64,000 nucleotides of DNA from Candidatus Melainabacteria bacterium (GTDB taxonomy: Bacteria > Cyanobacteriota > Vampirovibrionia > Gastranaerophilales > Gastranaerophilaceae), in NCBI GenBank assembly GCA_003258795.1, contig QHMH01000011.1, positions 62,001-126,000 on the forward strand, read 5' to 3'. This document shows, piece by piece, positions 36,435 through 45,347 of the stretch (the first letter of the stretch is position 1; every line of letters starts with the position of its first letter). The notes under the pieces were generated by a model. The model did no database searches. It had not been told where the DNA came from and saw nothing but the letters and a program-made list of their open reading frames with translations. Made by a program: the position numbers and the translations under genes.

Positions 36435-37346
36435 TTATCCGTGCCATTGTTTGTAAAGTTGGGCTGATAATGTTTTTGATTCCTTAACTAAATCTGAAAC
36501 CAATGGACTTGAGTTGTTTCCAACGATGTATTCCATTCTTTGTTGACTTCTATATACTTCGTCGTAATTTCCTGTTTCTAATGCAGCTCTTGCCCAGTCA
36601 TTATATTTTTGAATAGTTCTTCTTTGACCATCTGTTGTCATGTGCAAATCAGCAATAGTACATTCACCATTCAAATCATCTTCAAGCAATTTCTTTTCAT
36701 TATCTGTTAATGCTGCTTCACCATTTCTATATGCTTTTTGGTAAATATTTGCAAGGTTATTTGTACCTTTTGCCTCTTGTGTCTTTTGCACATCTCCTTT
36801 ATCACCTACTTGCAACGTAGTTTTGTTTGCATTGTTTGCCTTTTCTATTTCTTCAAGAGAAAAATCATTACCAGCTGGCTTTGTTTCTGGCTTTGTAGTT
36901 GTTGTATTACCAGCTTTTTCAAGCTCAGCCAATTTGTTATTTAATCTTGTAATTGTTTCATTTTGTTCTTTTATAAGCTTTTGCAACTCTTCATACTTCG
37001 CAGTATTTTCAGTTGATGGCTTTGTTTCTGGTTTAGTTGGAGTATATTCTTTTGTTTTGTCAGACTTTTTGTTGCATATTGTAATCAAATCTGCAATAGA
37101 ATCTCCCAAATACTCTATTGAATTATTCAAGTTATCAACTTCCCAATTATGTTTATCAAACTGGTAATTGTCCCACATCATTGCATCATAAGTCGGAGAT
37201 GACCAACCACCATTTGGAGTCCATACAGTTGGTTGATTTAAACTCCAGTTATAGTTATTGACGTAAGTGTTACCTGTTGAACGTCCATATCTACTTTGAA
37301 ATCCACTTAAAGTTAAAAATGCTCTGTCTTGTACTGAATAACTCAT
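36435..37346 (-). CDS. Coiled-coil protein B of a three-gene paralogous cluster
   Basis: 303 residues. Aromatic/Asn-rich N-terminus with GNTYVNNYN (shared with protein C as GNTYINNYN), Lys/Thr/Pro linkers (KPETKPS repeated), a short coiled coil (QNETITRLNNKLAELEKAG), then DFSLEEIEKAN, again shared with C, and a helical end. There is no signal peptide. The start at 37346 has AGGAG upstream; the ATG at 37391 has none. Confidence 0.65.
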   Translation of the reverse strand: MSYSVQDRAFLTLSGFQSRYGRSTGNTYVNNYNWSLNQPTVWTPNGGWSSPTYDAMMWDNYQFDKHNWEVDNLNNSIEYLGDSIADLITICNKKSDKTKEYTPTKPETKPSTENTAKYEELQKLIKEQNETITRLNNKLAELEKAGNTTTTKPETKPAGNDFSLEEIEKANNANKTTLQVGDKGDVQKTQEAKGTNNLANIYQKAYRNGEAALTDNEKKLLEDDLNGECTIADLHMTTDGQRRTIQKYNDWARAALETGNYDEVYRSQQRMEYIVGNNSSPLVSDLVKESKTLSAQLYKQWHG

Positions 37347-37379
37347 GTGTATTCTCCTATTTCTTCCTTGATAAATCTT

Positions 37380-37407
37380 ATATCGGCACATGCTAAAAAA
37401 AGGTTTA
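37380..37407 (-). promoter_or_regulatory. Sigma-28-like promoter of protein B
   Basis: TAAACCTT, 12 bases, GCCGATAT on the minus strand, compared with TAAAGTTT-N11-GCCGATAA. The -10 matches 7/8. Confidence 0.6.
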
Positions 37408-37424
37408 GTGCTTTTTTAACATGT

Positions 37425-37441
37425 GTTTACAAAAGTTTACA
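37425..37441. promoter_or_regulatory. Upstream element, copy 1 (TGTAAAC direct repeat)
   Basis: On the minus strand TGTAAACTTTTGTAAAC: two TGTAAAC units with a ten-base period, 37 bases upstream of the protein B -10. The identical 17-mer occurs before protein C. Confidence 0.55.
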
Positions 37442-37466
37442 AAGCCAAATCCATGTCAGGACAAAG

Positions 37467-37499
37467 TTAAGGGCGGACACAGTTTGTGTCCGCCCTTAA
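37467..37499 (-). terminator. Strong hairpin after protein C
   Basis: A 15-bp perfect stem (37467-37481 with 37485-37499) around GTT. The T-tract on the minus strand is weak, so termination is likely but not certain. Confidence 0.75.
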
Positions 37500-37527
37500 A
37501 AATTTACAGCTGTTTTGTATATGTTTT

Positions 37528-38586
37528 CTACAACTTTTTCAATTCATTTATCTTCGAGTAGTTTGGATTTTGTTCTATGAACGCATTCCAATCTGCAACA
37601 GCAGCCTCTCTACTTGGATAATTATTATCAACTTGCCATTTTCTCAAAGTATAAAAATCATTAACTTCGTTGTTATGTGCTGCAGGTTTTAATCCAAGCT
37701 CAGAAGGTCTTTCTGTATTCATGGTGTTTATTGCTTTATTCAGCAATTTTATATATTCTGCATCAAGTTTCTTTTGCTCTGTAGTTTTTCCAGAAATTGC
37801 TTCTTCCTTTGCTTTTTCTATATCAGACAAAGAGAACTTCAAATCAGAATTTTTTTGTGTTTTTTCTAAATCTTTAACTTTTGTAGAAAGTTCACGATTT
37901 TCTCTTATCAACTCTTGAATTTGGCTTGTGAAAGTTCCCCTTTGGAAAGTTGGTGCATAATAATTACCGTAATTGTAGCCATATCCACCAAATCGATAAG
38001 GGTTAGCCGCAAAGTGTGGACTATAAACACTTCCATATCCATTATAACTATTGTACATGTTATATCTATATGAAGGAGTTGTAGTTTCCGTTGAGGTTTC
38101 TCTATTTCCTTTAACAGCGTCAACTACGGTTGCAACAGCCCCTGCAGTCGCTGCGATAAAACCTGTTATATCTGCAGCTTTTTGCAATGTCGAGTATCTT
38201 GGTCTGTCAAAACCATAATAAGGGTCAATTGGAGCAAATGGACCACAAGGTCTATATTGTCCATAGCCTTGGAACACACTATAACCTGTCACATAGTTGT
38301 AATTATTTATATATGTGTTTCCACCACTATTGCCGCCACAATGACCTCTATTAGCTCCAAATCTACGATTTCCACCACCTACAAAGATATATTGTTTTTC
38401 TGGTGGTGTTTGGTTTGGATATGGAGATACCCCACCTCGTTGCAATCTTGGAGGTTGAGATGTTGGATACCTTCCATTAAAGGTAACATGAGGCGCTCTG
38501 CTCGTTGTTGTAGTAGGGTATGTTTCACCCCCACCAGCAATTTTTGGTCCTGCTATAGTTGGATGAGGCGACTTTATTGTTGTCAT
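37528..38586 (-). CDS. Coiled-coil protein C of a three-gene paralogous cluster
   Basis: 352 residues. Pro/Thr-rich start with SQPPRLQRGG, a Gly/Asn/Tyr-rich part with GNTYINNYN, a hydrophobic stretch (GFIAATAGAVATVVDAV), Tyr/Gly-rich sequence with NPYRFGGYGYNYGNYY, a coiled coil (IQELIRENRELSTKVKDLEK), KFSLSDIEKAKEE, and a C-terminal helical part. There is no signal peptide. AGGAG lies before the ATG. It combines modules found separately in A and B. Confidence 0.65.
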   Translation of the reverse strand: MTTIKSPHPTIAGPKIAGGGETYPTTTTSRAPHVTFNGRYPTSQPPRLQRGGVSPYPNQTPPEKQYIFVGGGNRRFGANRGHCGGNSGGNTYINNYNYVTGYSVFQGYGQYRPCGPFAPIDPYYGFDRPRYSTLQKAADITGFIAATAGAVATVVDAVKGNRETSTETTTPSYRYNMYNSYNGYGSVYSPHFAANPYRFGGYGYNYGNYYAPTFQRGTFTSQIQELIRENRELSTKVKDLEKTQKNSDLKFSLSDIEKAKEEAISGKTTEQKKLDAEYIKLLNKAINTMNTERPSELGLKPAAHNNEVNDFYTLRKWQVDNNYPSREAAVADWNAFIEQNPNYSKINELKKL

Positions 38587-38625
38587 AACTGCACTCCTGA
38601 TTTTTATAATTTTATTTCATGGTTT

Positions 38626-38652
38626 ATATCGGCAGAAATCTTTAAAAGTTTT
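38626..38652 (-). promoter_or_regulatory. Sigma-28-like promoter of protein C
   Basis: AAAACTTT, exactly 11 bases, GCCGATAT; 6/8 and 7/8 matches to the FliA consensus. Confidence 0.6.
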
Positions 38653-38669
38653 GTTTTATCAAAAAGCAT

Positions 38670-38686
38670 GTTTACAAAAGTTTACA
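38670..38686. promoter_or_regulatory. Upstream element, copy 2 (TGTAAAC direct repeat)
   Basis: Identical 17-mer to the one at 37425-37441, 36 bases upstream of the protein C -10. Same sequence at the same distance in two promoters suggests an activator or repressor site. Confidence 0.55.
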
Positions 38687-39628
38687 TTGTTTCTTTAAAT
38701 TGATTATTCTTTCATAGGATTCTTCGATATTCTTTCTTAAATCATTATCACTTTTTGAAAGTTCATAGACCTTTTCTATCACATCTGGTCTACAATCCCG
38801 ATAGAGGAGAATGTTTATACCTGCTTTTATTGCTTTTACCGCATTCTCAATATCATTATATGCAGAAGTTATTCCACCCATAACCATGTCATCTGAAATT
38901 GTTACGCCATCGTAATTTAAGTTTTTTCTCAAGTAATTTAAAACATTTTTACTTAATGATGATGGAATTTTCTCTTTATCAAAGGCTTTGCAGTGAAGAT
39001 GTGCTATCATAATCATAGGACTCTTTACTTCTGCAAACGGTCTTATGTGATTTTTTTCAAGATTACTTAAGCTCAAATTTATTTCTGGAAGGGTTAGATG
39101 ACTATCTTTTTGGGCATCACCGTGACCCGGAAAATGTTTAGTACAAGGGATTATTCCATTTCTTAAATATTCGTCTACTACAATTTTTCCAAATTTTATA
39201 ACTTCGTCGGTATTGTTAGAAAAAGCTCGTTCCCCAATAATCGGATTTTTAGGGTTTGTATTAACATCAAGAACTGGAGCAAAATTAAGATTAAAACCAA
39301 GTTTTTTTAAAAGCATGGAGATTTCAAATGTTTGTTGTTTTGCAAAATCTTCGCCTTTTTGCATAACAACATTGGCACTTAAAAACTTTTTCCCATTAAA
39401 AAGATTTTCTGTTCTTTCTACTCTTCCGCCTTCTTCATCAATTGAAATAAACGGAGAAATTTTAGAATATGATTTTATCCTTTTGGTTACAGATTGAATA
39501 TCTGACTGAATATTTTTGGTAAAAAATATTACACCACCAAGTCCTTTTTTTAGGGCATTTTCTATTTCTGTTTCATTTGAAAACCCAAAAATAAACATCT
39601 GATTTAGCTTTGTAAATAAATCATTCAT
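38672..39628 (-). CDS. nagZ: Beta-N-acetylhexosaminidase (GH3)
   Basis: 318 residues with FISIDEEGGRVER, GFNLNFAPVLDVN, CTKHFPGHGDAQKDSH (the GH3 His/Asp loop) and TISDDMVMGGI with the nucleophile aspartate. It removes GlcNAc from muropeptides during wall recycling. There is no signal peptide, as expected for cytoplasmic NagZ. The start at 39628 follows a perfect leaderless promoter; an earlier frame start at 39769 would add 47 unrelated residues. Confidence 0.9.
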   Translation of the reverse strand: MNDLFTKLNQMFIFGFSNETEIENALKKGLGGVIFFTKNIQSDIQSVTKRIKSYSKISPFISIDEEGGRVERTENLFNGKKFLSANVVMQKGEDFAKQQTFEISMLLKKLGFNLNFAPVLDVNTNPKNPIIGERAFSNNTDEVIKFGKIVVDEYLRNGIIPCTKHFPGHGDAQKDSHLTLPEINLSLSNLEKNHIRPFAEVKSPMIMIAHLHCKAFDKEKIPSSLSKNVLNYLRKNLNYDGVTISDDMVMGGITSAYNDIENAVKAIKAGINILLYRDCRPDVIEKVYELSKSDNDLRKNIEESYERIINLKKQCKLL

Positions 39629-39634
39629 AAATTT

Positions 39635-39663
39635 AGTATATAATTTTTTGTAACATTGTGCAA
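39635..39663 (-). promoter_or_regulatory. Leaderless promoter of nagZ
   Basis: TTGCAC (39658-39663), 17 bases, TATACT (39635-39640), then six bases and ATG. No Shine-Dalgarno is present. Confidence 0.65.
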
Positions 39664-39692
39664 ATTGTATGTAAAATTTCAAAAAAAATAAG

Positions 39693-39698
39693 TATAAT
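39693..39698 (+). promoter_or_regulatory. -10 box of a leaderless promoter
   Basis: TATAAT ends six bases before the ATG at 39705. The two divergent leaderless starts of nagZ and this gene are only 76 bases apart. Confidence 0.55.
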
Positions 39699-39704
39699 TG
39701 TATT

Positions 39705-40175
39705 ATGAAAAATTGGATTTTAATTACGATTTCACTTATAAGTCTTTTGGCATGCTCTAATGTTTGCATTGGAGCAGATTCCTTGGATATAAGAAAAACT
39801 CATCTTTTAAACCCAAACATGCTTGAATTAAAAATTGATTTAGACTCAATTCAATCAAGCGTTCAACAAACGAGAAAACTCTCATCAAGAGATAGAGCAA
39901 AACTTGCAACTATAAAAAATAATGTAGACAGTCAAAGAAAAATAGAGAATAATACAAACTTAGTACCTATTTATTACAAATTAGGCAATATATACAAAAC
40001 CGCAGGAATGAAAGATGAGGCAATAATTTGTTTCAGAACGATAACAAAATATTACCCAACATCACCTCTTGCTAAAAAATCAAAAGTTGTGCTTCGTGAC
40101 TACGGAGAAGCGGTAAAAGATGCCTATGGACATACTTACGTTTTACCATCAAAAGAAGATTTAGGCGGAAATTAG
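39705..40175 (+). CDS. Exported TPR-like protein, possible lipoprotein
   Basis: 156 residues. Hydrophobic leader ending LLAC, an acceptable lipobox (Cys17), or alternatively cleavage after CIGA. The mature part is charged, with one TPR-like unit (KLGNIYKTAGMKDEAIICFRTI) and LAKKSKVVL. It is similar to small periplasmic assembly adaptors. It ends 15 bases inside the convergent zinc-ribbon gene. Confidence 0.6.
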   Translation: MKNWILITISLISLLACSNVCIGADSLDIRKTHLLNPNMLELKIDLDSIQSSVQQTRKLSSRDRAKLATIKNNVDSQRKIENNTNLVPIYYKLGNIYKTAGMKDEAIICFRTITKYYPTSPLAKKSKVVLRDYGEAVKDAYGHTYVLPSKEDLGGN

Positions 40176-40520
40176 GGGAAGAAAATTTATTTTTCCTGTG
40201 GAGTTTTCAAGCCATGCACAAACACCTTGTTCTTCTTCGAACTTAACAACTGTTTTTGTAAAGGCTGCATAATTTATATTTACGATATCTGGAAAATCTA
40301 TTTCTTCTGTAACATAATCAGAGCATCCGCAATTTTCGCATATTTTGAAAAGTGGAACAGCTTTTCCATTTTTTATAATTGTTTTGTGCTTTCTTCCGCA
40401 ACAAGGGCACTTTGTAATAAACCAATGGTTTTCTACATACTCCCCACAATCTGGGCAATATCCAGCTTTAACATCGGCTGAAATTTTTTCATGACGACAA
40501 GAAGATTTGAATAAAAACAT
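40161..40520 (-). CDS. Zinc-ribbon protein
   Basis: 119 residues with CPDC, CPCC and CENC knuckles plus further Cys/His, enough for one or two zinc sites. The start at 40520 has GGAG seven bases upstream. It is probably co-transcribed with the folate cyclo-ligase gene upstream. Function unknown. Confidence 0.55.
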   Translation of the reverse strand: MFLFKSSCRHEKISADVKAGYCPDCGEYVENHWFITKCPCCGRKHKTIIKNGKAVPLFKICENCGCSDYVTEEIDFPDIVNINYAAFTKTVVKFEEEQGVCAWLENSTGKINFLPLISA

Positions 40521-40539
40521 GCAAAACTCCACACAAAAC

Positions 40540-41097
40540 TCACTCACATGTTTTTATTAAGGATTTATTTTTTAAAGTCAACATTTCTGAAATAATAAAA
40601 TCGATGCGCTCATCATGAGGTTGCGTTGGGATTTTATCTAAAATGAGTTCGTTGAATATCGGTGTTATCTTTATTGCAGAAGATGATTTTAAAAATCTAT
40701 CATAAAAACCTTTTCCATAACCAAGTCTGTAAAAGTTTTTGTCGACAGCCAATGCCGGAACAAAAATCATATCTAAAATTTGGACTTCTACTGGATCTGT
40801 TATCGGCTCAAGAACATTGAAAGAAGACTTTTTTAGGATATCGCCATTTTTATATGGACAAATGAGAATTTCTTCATTACAAGTTTTTGGCAAAAAGAAA
40901 TTTTTGTTGTCACTTAACAATTCTCTCAAATCTACTTCGTGTTTCATGGGATAAAAAATCATGACATTTTTTGCGTTTTTATATTCGCTCATTGATTTAA
41001 TATTTCTAACAATTTGATGACTTTTTTGGACTGAATCAATTTCTGCCCTTAAAGACTTTATTTTTTTTCGTAAATCACTCTTGAGCAATTTCGTCAT
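40540..41097 (-). CDS. 5-formyltetrahydrofolate cyclo-ligase
   Basis: 185 residues: LRKKIKSLRAEI, MIFYPMKHEVDL, DMIFVPALAVDKNFYRLGYGKGFYDRFL, the ATP/folate site of MTHFS. It converts 5-formyl-THF to 5,10-methenyl-THF. The start overlaps the TPR gene: ATG 41097 is only one base after AAGGAG, and TTG 41088 is spaced better, so either could be used. Translational coupling is likely. Confidence 0.9.
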   Translation of the reverse strand: MTKLLKSDLRKKIKSLRAEIDSVQKSHQIVRNIKSMSEYKNAKNVMIFYPMKHEVDLRELLSDNKNFFLPKTCNEEILICPYKNGDILKKSSFNVLEPITDPVEVQILDMIFVPALAVDKNFYRLGYGKGFYDRFLKSSSAIKITPIFNELILDKIPTQPHDERIDFIISEMLTLKNKSLIKTCE

Positions 41098-42004
41098 ACT
41101 CCTTTTGAATAGTAGCAATAGGATAAGTTATTTTGTCAGGGTTATCCAATACCATTTTTAAATTATCTGCGTAGTATTGCAAATGTCCCATCTCTTTGAA
41201 AACTCTTGCCATAAGGTAATAATAGTCATAATTGAATTCATTTTTAAATGTTAAACTTTGCAAGAAATCAATTGCATCGTCATATTGTTGATTTTTAACC
41301 AAAATTTTAATAAGTAACTCGCAAGCTTTAATATCATTTACATTGTACTCAAGTGTTTTTTTAAGATATTCTATTGCCTGTTCAACATCGCCCTCACCAT
41401 AATAAATTGATGCGATATTGTAATAAGCCCAGCTATAATCTGGTCTAATATCAAGAACGGTAAAAAATTCTTTTAGAGCAAGCTCATTTTGTTCAGTTTC
41501 ACGAAAAATATTTCCAATATAGAAATGTGCTAAATAATCTTGATTGTTAATTTCTACAGTTTTAGAGAAATTTTCTAATGCTTCAAAAATTTCACCCTTT
41601 TTTAAATAAGCAATTCCCAAGTTGAAATAAGTATTTGAATCATTAGGTTCAACTTCAAGAACACGATTAAAGAAATTTATAGCATCATCAAATTCTCCAA
41701 GTTCAATCGAAACCATGCCTAAATTATAAATACAGTCAATATTTTCACCCGATAGATTGAGTGCCCTCAAGTAGGCTTCTTTTGCAAGTGGAAACTTTTT
41801 GTTTTTTTCATAAGCAATTCCCAAATTATAATAGCAATCTGCATCTTCGGTAAAAATATTAGCAAGGTATAAAAGCTGATTAAGAGCTTCTTCATTGAAC
41901 CCATTTTCCAAAAGTAACATAGCAAGTCTTCTTCTTGCTTGAAGATTGGACGGGTCTTCTTGCAATATTTGTTGTAATTCTTCTGACTCTTCAATAGGAT
42001 CCAC
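41075..42004 (-). CDS. Tetratricopeptide-repeat protein
   Basis: 309 residues of about eight consecutive TPRs (ADCYYNLGIAYEKNKKFPLA, DSNTYFNLGIAYLKKGEIFE and so on), with no signal peptide. The start is GTG at 42002-42004 with AGGCAGG seven bases upstream. It is likely a cytoplasmic interaction scaffold; partner unknown. Confidence 0.8.
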   Translation of the reverse strand: MDPIEESEELQQILQEDPSNLQARRRLAMLLLENGFNEEALNQLLYLANIFTEDADCYYNLGIAYEKNKKFPLAKEAYLRALNLSGENIDCIYNLGMVSIELGEFDDAINFFNRVLEVEPNDSNTYFNLGIAYLKKGEIFEALENFSKTVEINNQDYLAHFYIGNIFRETEQNELALKEFFTVLDIRPDYSWAYYNIASIYYGEGDVEQAIEYLKKTLEYNVNDIKACELLIKILVKNQQYDDAIDFLQSLTFKNEFNYDYYYLMARVFKEMGHLQYYADNLKMVLDNPDKITYPIATIQKEYDEIAQE

Positions 42005-42153
42005 GCAAAAACCTGCCTTTCTGCCAAAATTATAGCAAAGATAGGGTAAAAAATAAACGAATAAGTTATCTTAATTAGTATATCAATTACTCTGTCAACC
42101 AATTAACTTTATCCTAAATTTGTTCTACTATTCTTAAAAAGGAGCTTTTTACT

Positions 42154-42381
42154 ATGATTCTTATTTACAAAATGGACGGTTGCCCATATTGCAACAAAGT
42201 TATTTCTTACCTTAAATCAACAAATCTTAATTACAAACTTTTGGATATTTCAGACAAACAAAATCATAAAGAACTACTCGCTTTTGGAGGCAAAGATCAA
42301 GTTCCATTTCTTATTGATACATCTAATAATAAAAAAATGTACGAATCTGACGACATTATTGAATATCTAAGACAATCTTGA
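42154..42381 (+). CDS. Glutaredoxin-like protein
   Basis: 75 residues: KMDGCPYCNKV with the CPYC redox centre, QVPFLID with the cis-proline, and YESDDIIEYL. A small thioredoxin-fold disulphide reductase. AAGGAG lies upstream. The SRP RNA promoter overlaps its last codons. Confidence 0.9.
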   Translation: MILIYKMDGCPYCNKVISYLKSTNLNYKLLDISDKQNHKELLAFGGKDQVPFLIDTSNNKKMYESDDIIEYLRQS

Positions 42382-42406
42382 AAATAAGTTTTAGCTGTGC
42401 TAAAAT
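42378..42406 (+). promoter_or_regulatory. Promoter of the SRP RNA
   Basis: TTGAAA (42378-42383), 17 bases, TAAAAT (42401-42406), then five to six bases to the predicted RNA start. Confidence 0.75.
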
Positions 42407-42410
42407 CATT

Positions 42411-42676
42411 GAGCCGTGCTCCACGGGGAATTTGCGGCTCCCTCGACTCGAACGCTTTATGCGAGGTGCAGAGCCTGCTGTGAGGCTTGTATTCTTGCAG
42501 TGGACAAGGGTAAAGTTGTTGATAATTTAATATACGGTGGCACAAACCGTTGAACCGTGTCAGGGTGGAAACACAGCAGCACTAAAACGTAATTTGTGGG
42601 TGTCGTATTTTTAAATAGGAGATTTTATTCTTGAAAGTTGTAAGGGTATTTGTCGATAGGTAGAGGCACGGCTTTT
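42411..42676 (+). ncRNA. ffs: Signal recognition particle RNA, long form with Alu domain
   Basis: About 265 bases. The ends pair (AGCCGTGC at 42412 with GCACGGCT at 42666). The 5' part GCCGTGCTccacGGGGAA with tGCGGCTCCCT resembles the Alu domain of Bacillus-type SRP RNA. The conserved domain IV hairpin is at about 42556-42586 (GTCAGG, GGAAAC, AGCAGCAC), the binding site for Ffh. A T-rich tail after GGC acts as terminator and runs up to the mutS stop codon on the other strand. Confidence 0.85.
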
Positions 42677-45246
42677 TATTTTTCAAATAAGTTCAACTGT
42701 GGAACATAAACTTCTGTTTTCTTTCGAGATGACAAGTCATTTGAAAAATCTTTTTGCATTTTTTGCATCAACTCTTGTGAACGTTTTACAACAGAATTTG
42801 GCAAACCTGCCATTTTGGCAACTTGTATACCATAACTCTTTGATGCCCCACCTTGAACAATTTTTCGCAAAAACTCAATTTCTCCATTTTCTTCCGATAT
42901 CGTAATTCGGTAATTTTTTATTTGAGGATATGTTTTTGTCATAACATTCAACTCGTGATAATGAGTTGCAAAAATACATCTTGCTTTTATTTTTGTTGCA
43001 ATATATTCTGCAACGGACCACGCAATAGCAACTCCATCATAAGTGCTTGTTCCTCTTCCAATCTCATCAAGAAGAATGAAACTTTTTTCAGTTGCAGAAT
43101 TTATAATATTTGCGGTTTCAATCATTTCTACCATAAATGTTGATTGTCCCAAGGTTAAATCATCGCTTGCACCAACTCTTGTAAAAATTCTATCAACAAG
43201 TCCTAATTTTACATAATCCGCAGGCACTCTTGAACCAGTTTGAGCCAATATTACAATAAGAGCATTTTGTCTCATATACGTCGATTTTCCTGCCATGTTT
43301 GGCCCAGTTAAAATCATAAATTGTGTTTTGTCACTACTGTTACTATGAATATCTAAATCATTAGCAACATAAGTTCCTAACGGAAGAATTTTTTCAAGAA
43401 CTGGGTGTCTGCCATTTTTTACGATAAAATCTCCGCTTTCGTCAATTTCTGGTCTAACATAGTTGTTTTCAACAGACACAACAGCGAGCGATGACAACAC
43501 ATCAAGTTTTGCAATACAATCTGCAACTTCCCTAATCTGAGTAACATATTCCTGTGAAATTTTTTTGAGATTAGAAAATATTTCTGCTTCCATTTCTACA
43601 ACCTTAAATTGAGCAGAAATCACATCATCTTCGTGTTTTTTTAGTTCGTCTGTAATGAAACGTTCTGCATTTGTAAGAGTTTGTTTTCTAACATAATTTG
43701 CAGGAACAAGATTTAAGTTAGAATTTGTAACTTCAATGTAAAACCCAAAAATCTTGTTATAACCAACCTTTAAAAATTTGCAACCTGTTTTTTCTTTTTC
43801 TTTTTCCTCAAATTCTTTGAGCCACTTTTCTCCGCCTGTAAGCAAATCTCTGTAATAGTCAAGCTCTCCATTTACTCCGTCTTTGATTACTCCACCGTCT
43901 TTTAATGTTATTGATGCATCAGGTTTTATGGTTCTATCAATTATTTGAGCAAACTCAAGCAATAATTCCTCATATTCAAAAAGACAATTAAACCCTTTAA
44001 CATCAAGATTTTTTACAAGATTATTTATTTCTGGAAGTAGAAATAGGGTGTCTTTCAAATTCAAAAAATCTGCAGGATTTGCACTGTTATTACTCAAACG
44101 ACTTGATAGTCTTTGAATATCATAAATTTTTGATAAAAGTTCTATTAAAGAAAGTCTTATTTCAATGTTATCAATAAACTTTTCAACAATATCTTGTCTT
44201 TCTATAATCTGTTCAAGATTTCTCAATGGCTGACAAATCCAAGATTTCAAAAGTCTTGCACCCATACAAGTTTTTGTTCTATCAATTGCCCAGAAAAGAG
44301 AGCCATATTTACTCTTTTCTCTCAAAGTTTCAGTTAGTTCAAGATTTTTTCTTGTAGAAGCATCTATCAAAACATACTCACTTAACTCATATGAAGAAAT
44401 TGTATCAAACTTTGGAAAACATCCTTTCATATTCTCCCAAATATATGCAACGAGTGCACCAGCAGCCCTAAAACCTAATTTGTGCGATGTATATCCAAAA
44501 CTTTCTAATGACTTCGTTTTAAAAACATTTTTCAAATTATTCAACGCAAAGTTTGACTCAAACACTGATGCAGGAATTTTAGAACAATTATATAAACTCT
44601 GGATTTCTTCTGGCAAGTCGATTTTTTCTTCTGGAACAATTTGAAACGGTACGATTTTTCCCTGAACGGCAGGAGCAACTATCTCTACTGGTTGAATTCT
44701 TGCGAGTTCTGACAAAATCATATTATAAGGAGCTTCTGTTGTTTTGAACTCTCCAGTTGAAATATCTGCATAAGCAAACCCATACAAATCACTTTTCGAA
44801 TCTTTAACCAAAGAACAAATGTAATTATTATTTGCCTGTTTCAAAAACTGGTTTTCCGTAACCGTTCCTGCTGTAATAAGTCTTACAACTCCGCGTTTTA
44901 CAATACCTTTAGTAAGCTTTGGGTCTTCCAATTGCTCACAAATTGCAATTTTATACCCTTTACTCACAAGCTTTTCAGTATAAGTTTCTACTGATTTTGC
45001 AGGGATTCCCGCAAGAGGAACTCTTCCTAAAATAGACCCAGCATCTCTGCCTGTTAGGGTAAGCTCAAGCTCTCTTGACATTGTTTCCGCATCTTCAAAA
45101 AATGTTTCGTAAAAATCCCCTAAACGATACAAAAGAAGCTTATCTGGATTTTCTCTTTTTATTTTTAAATATTGCTGCATAACAGGGGTAACATCTTCAA
45201 TATTTACCTCGTTAGAGTTTATATGAGTAATTTCAGATTTAGCCAT
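42676..45246 (-). CDS. mutS: DNA mismatch repair protein MutS
   Basis: 856 residues. Mismatch-recognition domain (YRLGDFYETFFEDA with the Phe-x-Glu wedge), connector and lever domains, then the ATPase: TGPNMAGKSTYMRQ Walker A, DEIGRGTSTYDG Walker B/signature, and ATHYHEL. It ends with a MutS1-type tail. The start at 45246 has GAGG nine bases upstream. Confidence 0.95.
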   Translation of the reverse strand: MAKSEITHINSNEVNIEDVTPVMQQYLKIKRENPDKLLLYRLGDFYETFFEDAETMSRELELTLTGRDAGSILGRVPLAGIPAKSVETYTEKLVSKGYKIAICEQLEDPKLTKGIVKRGVVRLITAGTVTENQFLKQANNNYICSLVKDSKSDLYGFAYADISTGEFKTTEAPYNMILSELARIQPVEIVAPAVQGKIVPFQIVPEEKIDLPEEIQSLYNCSKIPASVFESNFALNNLKNVFKTKSLESFGYTSHKLGFRAAGALVAYIWENMKGCFPKFDTISSYELSEYVLIDASTRKNLELTETLREKSKYGSLFWAIDRTKTCMGARLLKSWICQPLRNLEQIIERQDIVEKFIDNIEIRLSLIELLSKIYDIQRLSSRLSNNSANPADFLNLKDTLFLLPEINNLVKNLDVKGFNCLFEYEELLLEFAQIIDRTIKPDASITLKDGGVIKDGVNGELDYYRDLLTGGEKWLKEFEEKEKEKTGCKFLKVGYNKIFGFYIEVTNSNLNLVPANYVRKQTLTNAERFITDELKKHEDDVISAQFKVVEMEAEIFSNLKKISQEYVTQIREVADCIAKLDVLSSLAVVSVENNYVRPEIDESGDFIVKNGRHPVLEKILPLGTYVANDLDIHSNSSDKTQFMILTGPNMAGKSTYMRQNALIVILAQTGSRVPADYVKLGLVDRIFTRVGASDDLTLGQSTFMVEMIETANIINSATEKSFILLDEIGRGTSTYDGVAIAWSVAEYIATKIKARCIFATHYHELNVMTKTYPQIKNYRITISEENGEIEFLRKIVQGGASKSYGIQVAKMAGLPNSVVKRSQELMQKMQKDFSNDLSSRKKTEVYVPQLNLFEK

Positions 45247-45347
45247 ATTGTTGTACCTCACAAAAATTTTATGATAAAAATAATATTATAACAACATCGT
45301 TGTCAATTTTCTTTTTAGGAGATAAAATAAATAACGGAGGTACAACT

